A DNA stretch of 64,000 bases from Ferrimonas gelatinilytica. Its GTDB lineage: Bacteria; Pseudomonadota; Gammaproteobacteria; Enterobacterales; Shewanellaceae. The notes below the pieces were generated by a model, which saw nothing but the letters and a program-made list of their open reading frames with translations, searched no databases and was not told the origin of the DNA. The stretch is taken from positions 248,001 through 312,000 of the forward strand of contig NZ_BAABLF010000005.1 of assembly GCF_039544205.1 (NCBI RefSeq), written 5' to 3'. Position numbers and translations under genes: made by a program. Position 1 is the stretch's first letter; the number at the start of each line of letters is the position of its first letter. Shown here in pieces: positions 1 through 6,551 of the stretch.

Positions 1-227
1 TGGATCTGAGATTTACTCTGTTGGCAAAACGGGCTGCTCAGTCCGGGTATGGTATTAAAACCCTGCCAGAACACGCAGCGGGATACTGGCTCTACCCGCT
101 GGATAAGCAATCTCAGGGGCAGTGTGCCCGAGATATGGATGAGCTGGTGTGTGAGTTGGAGCAGATAGAGCAGCGGTTAGGTATGGCGCACCCGGTACAG
201 GATCTCGAAGACGATATTCCCCTTTAA
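1..227 (+). CDS. 3' end of an unrecognised protein
   Basis: The frame is open from the first complete codon at base 3 to a TAA at 225-227, so this is the C-terminal 74 residues or so of a gene that begins left of the window. A TTG at 21 could serve as a start, but nothing like a ribosome site precedes it. The tail is acidic, with a helix rich in Glu, Leu and Gln near the end. Its stop overlaps the stop of the convergent gene at 224-625 by two bases. I do not recognise the family. Proximity to a recombinase suggests that it is element cargo, which is inference. Confidence 0.5.
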   Translation, partial: DLRFTLLAKRAAQSGYGIKTLPEHAAGYWLYPLDKQSQGQCARDMDELVCELEQIEQRLGMAHPVQDLEDDIPL

Positions 228-625
228 CCTGGCTTTGAAGCACGCTGGCAGAGCCAGGCAATCGCCTCCGAGTAGCTCGACAGTGCCTGTTCCGCTTTGA
301 TCTGCTCCAGTTGGTTAATGGCGTCCACCTCCAACTCCACCGTTTTCGTGAGTTTGGCCCGCCGGTGGCGCTCCGTCGCATAGCGGCGACGCAGCATGGG
401 TAAACGGCCCGGCCCAAAGGTCAGGGCGACAAATGCCGCTATCTGCTCCGACAGTCCCTCGGGACCATGAAACTCCAACTCCTGCCAGTGTGGCAGGTAC
501 TCCTGCTCGATACGCCTTCGCCAAGCGCCAACCTGGGTCAGACTGGCGTAACGGGTTAAAAACAGGTCGGAACGGCTCAAGATGAAGCGGACAAAGTGGC
601 AGTCAAGAGGCAGGGCTTTAGGCAT
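224..625 (-). CDS. Small ribbon-helix-helix protein, MatP-like layout
   Basis: 133 residues, very basic. Residues 78-92 are a run of Arg, Lys and His. They are followed by a short beta segment (KTVELEV, 94-100) and two helices with the SYSEAIAWL pattern (about 102-127), the shape of a ribbon-helix-helix DNA-binding domain. The order of a helical N-terminal part, an Arg-rich linker and a C-terminal RHH resembles the Ter-macrodomain protein MatP. By eye the linker-RHH portion aligns with MatP, but overall identity is low. RHH proteins bind palindromes as dimers, and two related palindromes lie 35 and about 151 bases upstream, so self-regulation is a reasonable inference. It could instead be an unrelated RHH repressor or partition accessory factor of a mobile element. 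Confidence 0.55.
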   Translation of the reverse strand: MPKALPLDCHFVRFILSRSDLFLTRYASLTQVGAWRRRIEQEYLPHWQELEFHGPEGLSEQIAAFVALTFGPGRLPMLRRRYATERHRRAKLTKTVELEVDAINQLEQIKAEQALSSYSEAIAWLCQRASKPG

Positions 626-659
626 GAGAACACGTCGTGGGCAATTAATGCGGCCAAGT

Positions 660-673
660 TACCACATGTGGTA
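660..673. promoter_or_regulatory. Palindromic operator-like site 1
   Basis: Perfect 14-base palindrome TACCACATGTGGTA, 35 bases upstream of the start of the ribbon-helix-helix gene. A diverged second copy lies at 776-795. The repeat of an uncommon palindrome in one intergenic region suggests a dimer-binding site for the adjacent RHH protein. No binding has been shown. Confidence 0.5.
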
Positions 674-775
674 GTGCTCATGTGCGCTAAGTCATCATCA
701 AGTGGGTACCTAGGGTTCCCTTGCCTGATCCGAGGTGCTTTATCTTTAACAAAACTCGTCTCCAGGCAACCCCCT

Positions 776-795
776 AATTACCTCATGTGGTAATT
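776..795. promoter_or_regulatory. Palindromic operator-like site 2
   Basis: A 20-base imperfect palindrome (18 of 20 positions symmetric) with core TACCTCATGTGGTA, one base different from the core at 660-673. The two centres are about 119 bases apart. It is probably a second site for the same protein, possibly allowing DNA looping, which is inference. Confidence 0.45.
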
Positions 796-948
796 GGGGA
801 CTAACAGCCTGTCCGCCTCGGTGACCCTCTACGGGAAGCGCACTGTGCTCATCTGGCTTAAAAGACGATAGATGAATGATGGAACGATGGCGGGAACATC
901 CAGCTCCATCCCCCAATGGGCAAACCCTCATTGTCAGGTCACCTAACG

Positions 949-976
949 AAAAGCCGGCAGTTCGATGCCGGCTTTT
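949..976. terminator. Hairpin terminator after the recombinase
   Basis: Stem AAAAGCCGGCA / TGCCGGCTTTT around a short loop, with A and T runs at both ends, so it can act in either direction. It lies 31 bases beyond the stop of the recombinase gene at 1007. Confidence 0.75.
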
Positions 977-1006
977 ACATCCGCCTGGGAAAATCGAGGC
1001 GCAGGT

Positions 1007-2308
1007 TTAATCCAAGCCCTTATGTTTAGCGCTTTCATACTTTTCCACAAAGGAGGCGCTAATGTAGCGGGAGGTGATCCCGATATCCTGATGCCCGGCG
1101 TCCACCATCACATGGTGCAGGGAGCGTCCCTTTTCCAGATCCGCGCTGATCCCGGTATGGCGCAGCGAATGCACCGTCATGGTTCGCAGCTCCGCCGCAT
1201 CGTGGGGCCGTCCCGCTGCGTCCAGCATCAACGCAGCCTCGCGGTAGACACGGTCCACTTCGTCGCGGATGGCGTTGATCCCCAGGTTCGCGTTCAGCGT
1301 GTGGGGTTCCCGGCCATGCTGCGCCGCCCTTTGCCGAACCAGTAGCGGGAAATTTTCGTTCGGGGACGGCAGTTCACTTAAGCCCAAGTGGCTGCGATAG
1401 CGCTTTACCGCAGCAAGCAAGGCATCACTGACCGCCACGGTGCGGGCCTTACCGTTTTTTGACATGGGAATGTAGAAACCCCAGGTTTCTCCGTTCTTGT
1501 CCCGCCTGATCTGCGCCATCACCGGCGAATAACCAGGGCGGGCGGCAATCTCGGAGATCCGCGCATAGGTGGAAAACAGCAGGATAATCAAAAAACGGGT
1601 ACGCTCATGCCGGGCCGGCTCCGCCTCGGCCAGATGGTCCGCGGCTCTAAACAGGTAAGCCAGTTGCAGTGGGTTCAGTGCTTTGATCTCCTGGTCCCCA
1701 TCGTTCCAATCCAGTGGTGAGCGTTGATCGCTGAATCGACTTCGCCGCATCGCCAGGGCGGCCGGGTTGCGATCGCAATACTCTTCATCGTTAAGAAACT
1801 GATAGAAGGCGGACAACACTGCCAATTGGTTCTTCGTTGCTGAGGCTTTACGACTGTAGGGCAGGGCACTTGGGAGATCCACGCCCTTGGGCAGGCGGTT
1901 CACAAAGGGGCGCCAGAGGGGGTTCGGCACGCGCATCGCCAAGGATTTACTCTCAATAAAATGGGCTCGTTGCGTGTTGCTGATCAGCAACGTTGGCGGA
2001 CTCGCACACCAATTGAGGAAACGGTTCATATCGTTGCGAGTTACCTCAGAAAGCTGCAAGCCCTCAATCTCCCAACACCAGATCAGGAACGTCGTGATCT
2101 CCGAACGGGCGGATTTGAAGTTATTGGGACGACTCTTCAGCTCATCCAGATAGGCGATAGTCAGTTCATAGAGGTAGCCGGCATCGCCAATGCCACCGGC
2201 ACTCAGACGCGCGACATGCTGATTGACCAGCGGATTGCCCAGATCAAAGTGTTCGAGGGATTCAAAGTAGGGTAGATAGGGGGGAAGTTCGAGCTCTTGG
2301 GTTGGCAT
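1007..2308 (-). CDS. Tyrosine recombinase / integrase
   Basis: 433 residues. An N-terminal SAM-like core-binding part (about 45-185) precedes the catalytic domain (about 205-425). The full active set is visible: Arg250 in ARISE, Lys284 in the beta-hairpin MSKNGK, His380 and Arg383 in HSLRH, His406 in GHQ and nucleophile Tyr415 in TSRYI. The enzyme cuts and rejoins DNA through a Tyr-DNA link and probably moves or resolves the element at the left edge of the window. It is longer than integron integrases and lacks their extra helix signature as far as I can see. No strong ribosome site precedes the ATG at 2308. A LexA box sits 66 bases upstream, so induction by DNA damage is likely. The terminator at 949-976 follows it. 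Confidence 0.9.
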   Translation of the reverse strand: MPTQELELPPYLPYFESLEHFDLGNPLVNQHVARLSAGGIGDAGYLYELTIAYLDELKSRPNNFKSARSEITTFLIWCWEIEGLQLSEVTRNDMNRFLNWCASPPTLLISNTQRAHFIESKSLAMRVPNPLWRPFVNRLPKGVDLPSALPYSRKASATKNQLAVLSAFYQFLNDEEYCDRNPAALAMRRSRFSDQRSPLDWNDGDQEIKALNPLQLAYLFRAADHLAEAEPARHERTRFLIILLFSTYARISEIAARPGYSPVMAQIRRDKNGETWGFYIPMSKNGKARTVAVSDALLAAVKRYRSHLGLSELPSPNENFPLLVRQRAAQHGREPHTLNANLGINAIRDEVDRVYREAALMLDAAGRPHDAAELRTMTVHSLRHTGISADLEKGRSLHHVMVDAGHQDIGITSRYISASFVEKYESAKHKGLD

Positions 2309-2373
2309 GGGGATATAAACTCAGGTTTCGAAGATCTCATGCTATACGCCGTACCTTAGGGACTCAAGTTAAA

Positions 2374-2389
2374 CTGTATAAACATACAG
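2374..2389. promoter_or_regulatory. LexA (SOS) box upstream of the recombinase
   Basis: CTGTATAAACATACAG matches the CTG-N10-CAG LexA consensus, with the favoured TA-rich interior. The symmetry extends outward into a GTTAAA / TTTAAC pair (2368-2395). The recombinase start is at 2308. A possible promoter (TTGAGT, then TATAGC) lies between the box and the gene on the reverse strand. The next plausible forward gene is over 1 kb away, so the recombinase is the likely target. Confidence 0.8.
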
Positions 2390-2468
2390 TTTAACTAAAA
2401 GACAGGAGATGTGTACTCGAGTGCAAGTGGCCCGGACAGCAAAAAATAAGCCGGATAGAAACGGATGC

Positions 2469-3302
2469 TCACCGCAACCCCGACTTATAGGAAAGTCGGG
2501 ATTGAGCCCGAATTCCTGCGTCCGTCTTGGTAACTACTGAGCCCGTTCTTATCGGCGTTTCATGGTCCACCGGCAAAACCTGCGCATTTCCCCGACCGCT
2601 CGGCTCGCCAACCTGGCCGCTTCTTATCCAAACCTTGGTGGACGTTTTTGATGCGCGCTCATCCGTTACCAGTACCATTCGCATCACTAAACAAACACCT
2701 TTCTCGCTGGCCATCAACCAGAAGACGGGATAGGCCCGGACGGGAGTGATACCGAGAAACGTCCTGGAGCCGTTAATCACCGAGGCCACCAATCGTTCAG
2801 AACCCTTACCGCACCGGCATGGCCAAAAGGCATTAAGCCCATCGGTAATTAGACTCTGGTGATGCGCAGCACAACGCCAAAGATACACGCTAGAGCGAAA
2901 TGCCGAGTGCGTATCTCGATTTGCCAGTAACCAGAAGCTTCGGCAGTACAGATCAACAAAGCCATCCCGGGGATCGCACTTGAACCGCGACGCCCAGCTG
3001 ACAAACACTGTTGTGAATTTTACGTGTACAGCCTTATCGGGCACCGTACCCTGGTCTGGCCTACCTGACACCACAGTGCGCACAATGTATATTATGTTAA
3101 ATAAGATCTGGTAATGCTTCTTTAAGCCAACTCTGTCCGCATTGACCACTGCATATCGGCCTACGCCCACCCCCATTCCCTCTCGCCCAACAGTTAAAAG
3201 TGCACCACCGCCCGACATGAGGAGATCCCGCCGGTGAGGAGCCGCTCGCTTGAGGCTGTTACCGCCGCGACCCAATAGGCCCCACCTGCGCCACAAGCAC
3301 AA
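2469..3302 (-). CDS. Long open frame of uncertain coding status
   Basis: 277 codons without a stop, opening at a TTG with no ribosome site. The translation is rich in Cys, Trp, Arg and Ser and shows no domain that I recognise. Third-position GC over a sampled part is close to 55 percent, well below the GC-rich third positions of neighbouring genes. Against it: no start signal, odd composition, no family. For it: the other reverse frames that I read over part of it are interrupted repeatedly, and a stop-free run this long is unlikely by chance in DNA of this composition. It may be foreign cargo, a decayed gene or an accident. Confidence 0.25.
   Translation of the reverse strand: MCLWRRWGLLGRGGNSLKRAAPHRRDLLMSGGGALLTVGREGMGVGVGRYAVVNADRVGLKKHYQILFNIIYIVRTVVSGRPDQGTVPDKAVHVKFTTVFVSWASRFKCDPRDGFVDLYCRSFWLLANRDTHSAFRSSVYLWRCAAHHQSLITDGLNAFWPCRCGKGSERLVASVINGSRTFLGITPVRAYPVFWLMASEKGVCLVMRMVLVTDERASKTSTKVWIRSGQVGEPSGRGNAQVLPVDHETPIRTGSVVTKTDAGIRAQSRLSYKSGLR
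2479..2500. repeat. Stem-loop CCCGACTT / AAGTCGGG
   Basis: Perfect 8-base arms around a 6-base loop in the gene-poor stretch behind the recombinase promoter. There is no T-run, so it is not a clear terminator. It overlaps the 3' end of the weak reverse open frame at 2469-3302. Function unknown. Confidence 0.4.
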
Positions 3303-3351
3303 CCACCTTAATGTAGGGTCAGCAACCTAGCTCCACTGGCGTAACGGAAAA

Positions 3352-3398
3352 GCGCTTTAAAAGATGATTGTTCGATATCGATCGGATAATTAAAGCGC
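3352..3398. repeat. Inverted repeat GCGCTTTAA / TTAAAGCGC
   Basis: Perfect 9-base arms flank 29 bases that include a smaller CGATATCG palindrome. It ends just before a good ribosome site (AGGAAGG, 3401-3407) and the ATG cluster at 3412-3420. It could be an operator, a leader hairpin or a recombination site. Confidence 0.4.
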
Positions 3399-3411
3399 CA
3401 AGGAAGGCAGC

Positions 3412-3753
3412 ATGATAATGAAACTTGGGAGCACCGCACTCTGCCTGCTCGCCGCCTTAGTGTGTTACACACCGGGCATACCAGATGGGACCATCGGCTT
3501 TGTGATCACCGACGCCATGTTCGAGCTGTTGTTCTGGCGACGCCTGTTTCGAGTCCCCACTCCAGGCGACAGTAAACTCCGATATTCCTCGTCCATCAAA
3601 CAAGGCGCTGCTGGGGGTATTCCGGTTATTGCGGTGACCCGTCAGCCCGCCAGTCGAAGAAACGGATCCGCTCCTCTCCCTCGGCGTTTTCCAGCGTCAC
3701 CCAAAGGCGCCACACCATATAGTCGGAGCTGCAACTGCCGTACATCACCGTAG
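3412..3753 (+). CDS. Hypothetical small protein with hydrophobic N-terminus
   Basis: An AGGAAGG ribosome site precedes ATG codons at 3412 and 3418. The first 20 or so residues form a hydrophobic segment that could be a signal peptide or membrane anchor. The next 35 are mixed, and third positions are GC-rich as in host genes. From about 3626 onward the frame runs opposite the lipoprotein gene and its composition turns basic and Pro/Ser-rich, as expected for a shadow. The true product may therefore be a shorter or truncated peptide. No family recognised. The 128-base overlap with a convergent gene is suspicious. Confidence 0.35.
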   Translation: MIMKLGSTALCLLAALVCYTPGIPDGTIGFVITDAMFELLFWRRLFRVPTPGDSKLRYSSSIKQGAAGGIPVIAVTRQPASRRNGSAPLPRRFPASPKGATPYSRSCNCRTSP

Positions 3754-4072
3754 CCCGGCCCTGGGTATCAAAACGAACCGGGATCACCCCCATGAACATA
3801 TCACGCCCCTCGATACGGGCACCGCGAACCTGCCATCCGTCCGGCGATGTCAGCGTCAGCGCCAGGGATTGCTCGCTGGGCGCATGCACCGGCGTGAGCC
3901 CCAGCGTAAGTTCCGACCGCGCGCAGGGGCCTTCGGAAAAATTGCATAAAACACCCTCTTCGCTCGCCGTTTTCAATGAAGCTCGCTCATTGTCGCAACC
4001 AGCGAGCCAAAGCATGGCGGTAAGCGCCAGACATATGTGAAGAAGTATGTTTTTTATACGTTGATTAGCCAT
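3626..4072 (-). CDS. Predicted lipoprotein of unknown function
   Basis: 148 residues. A type II signal peptide ends in the lipobox LAGC, with Cys26 as the predicted lipidation site; the next residues are DN, and Asp at +2 would favour inner-membrane retention. The mature part is mostly beta-like, with three further Cys residues and a GRDMFMGVIPVRFD stretch. Family not recognised. It starts 46 bases from an FNR-type box that it shares with the divergent cbb3 oxidase operon, so co-regulation with low-oxygen respiration, and perhaps a role in oxidase assembly or a redox stress response, is possible but only inferred. Confidence 0.75.
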   Translation of the reverse strand: MANQRIKNILLHICLALTAMLWLAGCDNERASLKTASEEGVLCNFSEGPCARSELTLGLTPVHAPSEQSLALTLTSPDGWQVRGARIEGRDMFMGVIPVRFDTQGRATVMYGSCSSDYMVWRLWVTLENAEGEERIRFFDWRADGSPQ

Positions 4073-4117
4073 GCATTTTCTTTGTGAAGCGCCATATCAC
4101 AGTGGCGTGGCGATAAC

Positions 4118-4131
4118 TTGATCCGGATCAA
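4118..4131. promoter_or_regulatory. FNR box upstream of ccoN
   Basis: TTGATCCGGATCAA is a perfect match to TTGAT-N4-ATCAA. A promoter-like pair TTGGGT (4152-4157) and TATGAT (4176-4181), 18 bases apart, would place the box centre near -62, the class I activator position. An Fnr-family regulator is encoded downstream at 11452-12171. The box could also serve the divergent lipoprotein gene. Confidence 0.85.
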
Positions 4132-4190
4132 GTTTGCCAACCGCCTTTCCATTGGGTTTTTTGATACTACTCAAGTATGATGGCGGAGCC

Positions 4191-4204
4191 TTGATTTACA
4201 TCAC
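4191..4204. promoter_or_regulatory. Second FNR-like box in the ccoN leader
   Basis: TTGATTTACATCAC differs from the FNR consensus at one of ten conserved bases. It lies just after the presumed start of transcription of the upstream promoter. It might tune or repress that promoter, or activate a second promoter closer to ccoN. Confidence 0.55.
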
Positions 4205-4312
4205 GTTTCAGGCAGCAGCCCGGTAGAAAGTCACTAATGCGCCAAATTGGCCGGTTTCTTCCGCCGACGCCGCAGAACCATACAAAAGCAGATAATGCAG
4301 TGGAAGCATGAT

Positions 4313-5746
4313 ATGAACCAAACCTCTCAGGGGCATCCTGACTACAACTACACCGTAGTTCGCCAGTTTGCCATCATGACCGTCATTTGGGGTATTGTCG
4401 GAATGGCTGTTGGCGTGCTGATCGCCGCGCAGCTGATCTGGCCTGCCCTAAACTTCGATACCCCCTGGCTGACCTACAGTCGCCTTCGTCCTCTTCACAC
4501 CAACGCCGTCATCTTTGCGTTTGGTACCAGTGCCCTGTTTGCCACGTCCTACTATGTGGTTCAGCGCACCTGCCAGACAAGGCTGTTCTCCGACAAGTTG
4601 GCCTCCTTCACCTTCTGGGGATGGCAGGCGATCATCGTCGCCGCTGCGATTACCCTGCCGCTGGGGATCTCCACCAGCAAGGAGTACGCCGAACTGGAGT
4701 GGCCGATCAAGATCGCCATCGCCATCGTGTGGATCTGTTATGCCCTGGTGTTCTTCGGCACCCTGATCAAGCGTAAAGTTAGCCACATCTACGTGGCCAA
4801 CTGGTTCTTTGGCGCTTTCATCATTACCGTCGCCGTATTGCACATCGTTAACTCCATGTCCGTTCCGGTCAGCATGTGGAAGTCCTACTCCATCTATGCC
4901 GGCGCGGTGGATGCGATGGTACAGTGGTGGTACGGACACAACGCCGTTGGCTTCCTGCTCACTGCGGGCTTCCTCGGGATGATGTACTACTTCGTTCCCA
5001 AGCAGGCTGGCCGTCCGGTTTACTCCTACCGTCTTTCCATCGTGCACTTCTGGGCGCTGATCTCCCTCTACATCTGGGCCGGTCCGCACCACCTGCACTA
5101 CACCGCCCTGCCGGATTGGACCCAGTCTCTGGGGATGGTGATGTCCCTGATCCTGTTCGCGCCCTCCTGGGGTGGGATGATCAACGGCATCATGACCCTC
5201 TCCGGTGCCTGGCATAAGCTCCGTACTGACCCCATTCTGCGCTTCTTGATCGTGTCGCTCTCCTTCTACGGAATGTCCACCTTCGAAGGCCCGATGATGT
5301 CCATCAAGACGGTGAACGCCCTCTCCCACTACACCGACTGGACCGTTGGTCACGTGCACTCCGGTGCTCTGGGTTGGGTCGCCATGATCTCCATCGGTGC
5401 GCTCTACCACCTGATCCCGAACCTGTTCGGCCAGGCACGCATGTATTCGGTGAAGCTGATCAATGCCCACTTCTGGCTGGCGACCATAGGTACCGTACTC
5501 TACATCGTGGCGATGTGGATCTCCGGTGTTATGCAGGGCCTCATGTGGCGTGCAGTCAACGCTGATGGCACTTTGACCTACAGCTTTGTCGAGGCGCTGT
5601 CTGCCTCCTACCCGTTCTACTTCGTCCGCTTTATCGGTGGTGTCTTCTTCCTGGGCGGAATGCTGCTGATGGCTTACAACGTCTACCGCACGGTGAGCGC
5701 GCCGAAGGGCTCCATCGCCGCCGAACCGACACCGCAAGCGGCCTAA
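4313..5746 (+). CDS. ccoN: cbb3 cytochrome c oxidase subunit I
   Basis: Catalytic subunit of the high-affinity cbb3 oxidase: it reduces O2 to water at the haem b3-CuB centre and pumps protons in the inner membrane. 477 residues from the chosen ATG at 4313, which has GGAAG ahead of it and begins MNQTSQGHPDYNY. An upstream TTG at 4247 would add a basic leader unlike the family. About twelve membrane helices and conserved His-rich stretches (HTNAVIFAFG, GHNAVGFLL, HHLHYTALPDW, VGHVHSGALGW) supply the haem and copper ligands. First gene of ccoNOQP, with two FNR-type boxes upstream. Confidence 0.97.
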   Translation: MNQTSQGHPDYNYTVVRQFAIMTVIWGIVGMAVGVLIAAQLIWPALNFDTPWLTYSRLRPLHTNAVIFAFGTSALFATSYYVVQRTCQTRLFSDKLASFTFWGWQAIIVAAAITLPLGISTSKEYAELEWPIKIAIAIVWICYALVFFGTLIKRKVSHIYVANWFFGAFIITVAVLHIVNSMSVPVSMWKSYSIYAGAVDAMVQWWYGHNAVGFLLTAGFLGMMYYFVPKQAGRPVYSYRLSIVHFWALISLYIWAGPHHLHYTALPDWTQSLGMVMSLILFAPSWGGMINGIMTLSGAWHKLRTDPILRFLIVSLSFYGMSTFEGPMMSIKTVNALSHYTDWTVGHVHSGALGWVAMISIGALYHLIPNLFGQARMYSVKLINAHFWLATIGTVLYIVAMWISGVMQGLMWRAVNADGTLTYSFVEALSASYPFYFVRFIGGVFFLGGMLLMAYNVYRTVSAPKGSIAAEPTPQAA

Positions 5747-5758
5747 GGAGAAGCAGCA

Positions 5759-6370
5759 ATGAAATTTTCACACGAACTTGTTGAGAAAAACGTCGGCCTG
5801 CTGGCCATCCTAATCGTGGTGGCCATCAGCTTCGGGGGTGTCGCAGAGATCGTACCCCTGATCTTCCAGGATGAAACCACTCAGCCGGTAGAGGGCCTGA
5901 CCCCTTACACCGCGCTGCAGATGGAGGGCCGCGACATCTACATCCGTGAAGGCTGCGCCAACTGCCACAGTCAGATGATCCGCCCCTTCCGCGCCGAGAC
6001 CGAGCGCTACGGCCACTACTCCGTTGCCGGTGAGCACGTCTGGGAACACCCCTTCCTTTGGGGCTCCAAGCGCACCGGGCCGGACTTGGCCCGGGTCGGC
6101 GGACGCTATTCGGACGTTTGGCACCGGGTTCACCTGATCGATCCCCGCGCCGTAGTGCCGGAGTCCAACATGCCGGGCTTCCCCTGGTTGGCGGAGAACG
6201 AGGTCAACAGCAAGCACACGCTGAAGAAGCTGCAGGTGTTCCGTGACCAGTTCGGCGTCCCCTACGGAGACGACGAGGCGCTGCAGAAGGACGTGGACAG
6301 CCTGAAGGGTAAAACCGAGATGGATGCCCTGATCGCCTACCTGCAGTCCCTGGGTACAGCCCTCAAATAA
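5759..6370 (+). CDS. ccoO: cbb3 oxidase subunit II, monohaem cytochrome c
   Basis: 203 residues with one N-terminal membrane anchor (about 12-34) and a periplasmic domain carrying a single haem c at Cys66-Ala-Asn-Cys69-His70. It passes electrons from CcoP to the catalytic subunit. The likely axial Met is in the PESNMPGFPW stretch. Full family length. It starts 12 bases after ccoN with an AGGAG ribosome site. Confidence 0.97.
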   Translation: MKFSHELVEKNVGLLAILIVVAISFGGVAEIVPLIFQDETTQPVEGLTPYTALQMEGRDIYIREGCANCHSQMIRPFRAETERYGHYSVAGEHVWEHPFLWGSKRTGPDLARVGGRYSDVWHRVHLIDPRAVVPESNMPGFPWLAENEVNSKHTLKKLQVFRDQFGVPYGDDEALQKDVDSLKGKTEMDALIAYLQSLGTALK

Positions 6371-6380
6371 GGAAGAGAAA

Positions 6381-6545
6381 ATGGATTACGGTACATTCCA
6401 TGGGATCTACACCTCGGTTTTGCTGGTCTGCATGATCGGGATCATCGCCTGGGCCTACTCAAGACATCAGAAAAAATCGTTCGACGAGGCCGCCAACCTG
6501 GTGTTCGCCGATGAGCAACAAGGCCAGGATGGCGGCAAGGAGTAA
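6381..6545 (+). CDS. ccoQ: cbb3 oxidase small subunit
   Basis: 54 residues: a single membrane helix (about 9-26) followed by a charged tail, the usual CcoQ shape. The ATG at 6381 follows a GGAAG ribosome site. It sits between ccoO and ccoP in the standard order and probably stabilises the complex. Confidence 0.92.
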   Translation: MDYGTFHGIYTSVLLVCMIGIIAWAYSRHQKKSFDEAANLVFADEQQGQDGGKE

Positions 6546-6551
6546 ACACGG

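Larger units (their letters stand above)
626..1006. other. Gene-free stretch between RHH gene and recombinase
   Basis: Besides the two palindromes and the hairpin at 949-976, I see no supportable gene here. The short open frames lack ribosome sites and recognisable motifs. The stretch could contain the attachment site of the element, but the matching repeat would lie outside the window. Confidence 0.4.
2309..3411. other. Gene-poor 1.1 kb between recombinase and lipoprotein region
   Basis: Contains the LexA box, the stem-loop at 2479-2500, the doubtful reverse frame and an inverted repeat at 3352-3398. Base composition looks more AT-rich than the flanking core genes. No transposase fragments or terminal repeats were recognised. 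It is probably the junction between the element and the chromosome. Confidence 0.4.

Noticed and set aside
949..976. Hairpin beside the recombinase as an integron attC site
   Set aside because: It lacks the paired simple sites of attC, has terminator-type A and T runs, and the recombinase is not of the IntI kind.
4448..5737. Long reverse open frame opposite ccoN
   Set aside because: It mirrors the GC-rich third positions of ccoN, is full of His, Gly and Asp and matches no family; a shadow.
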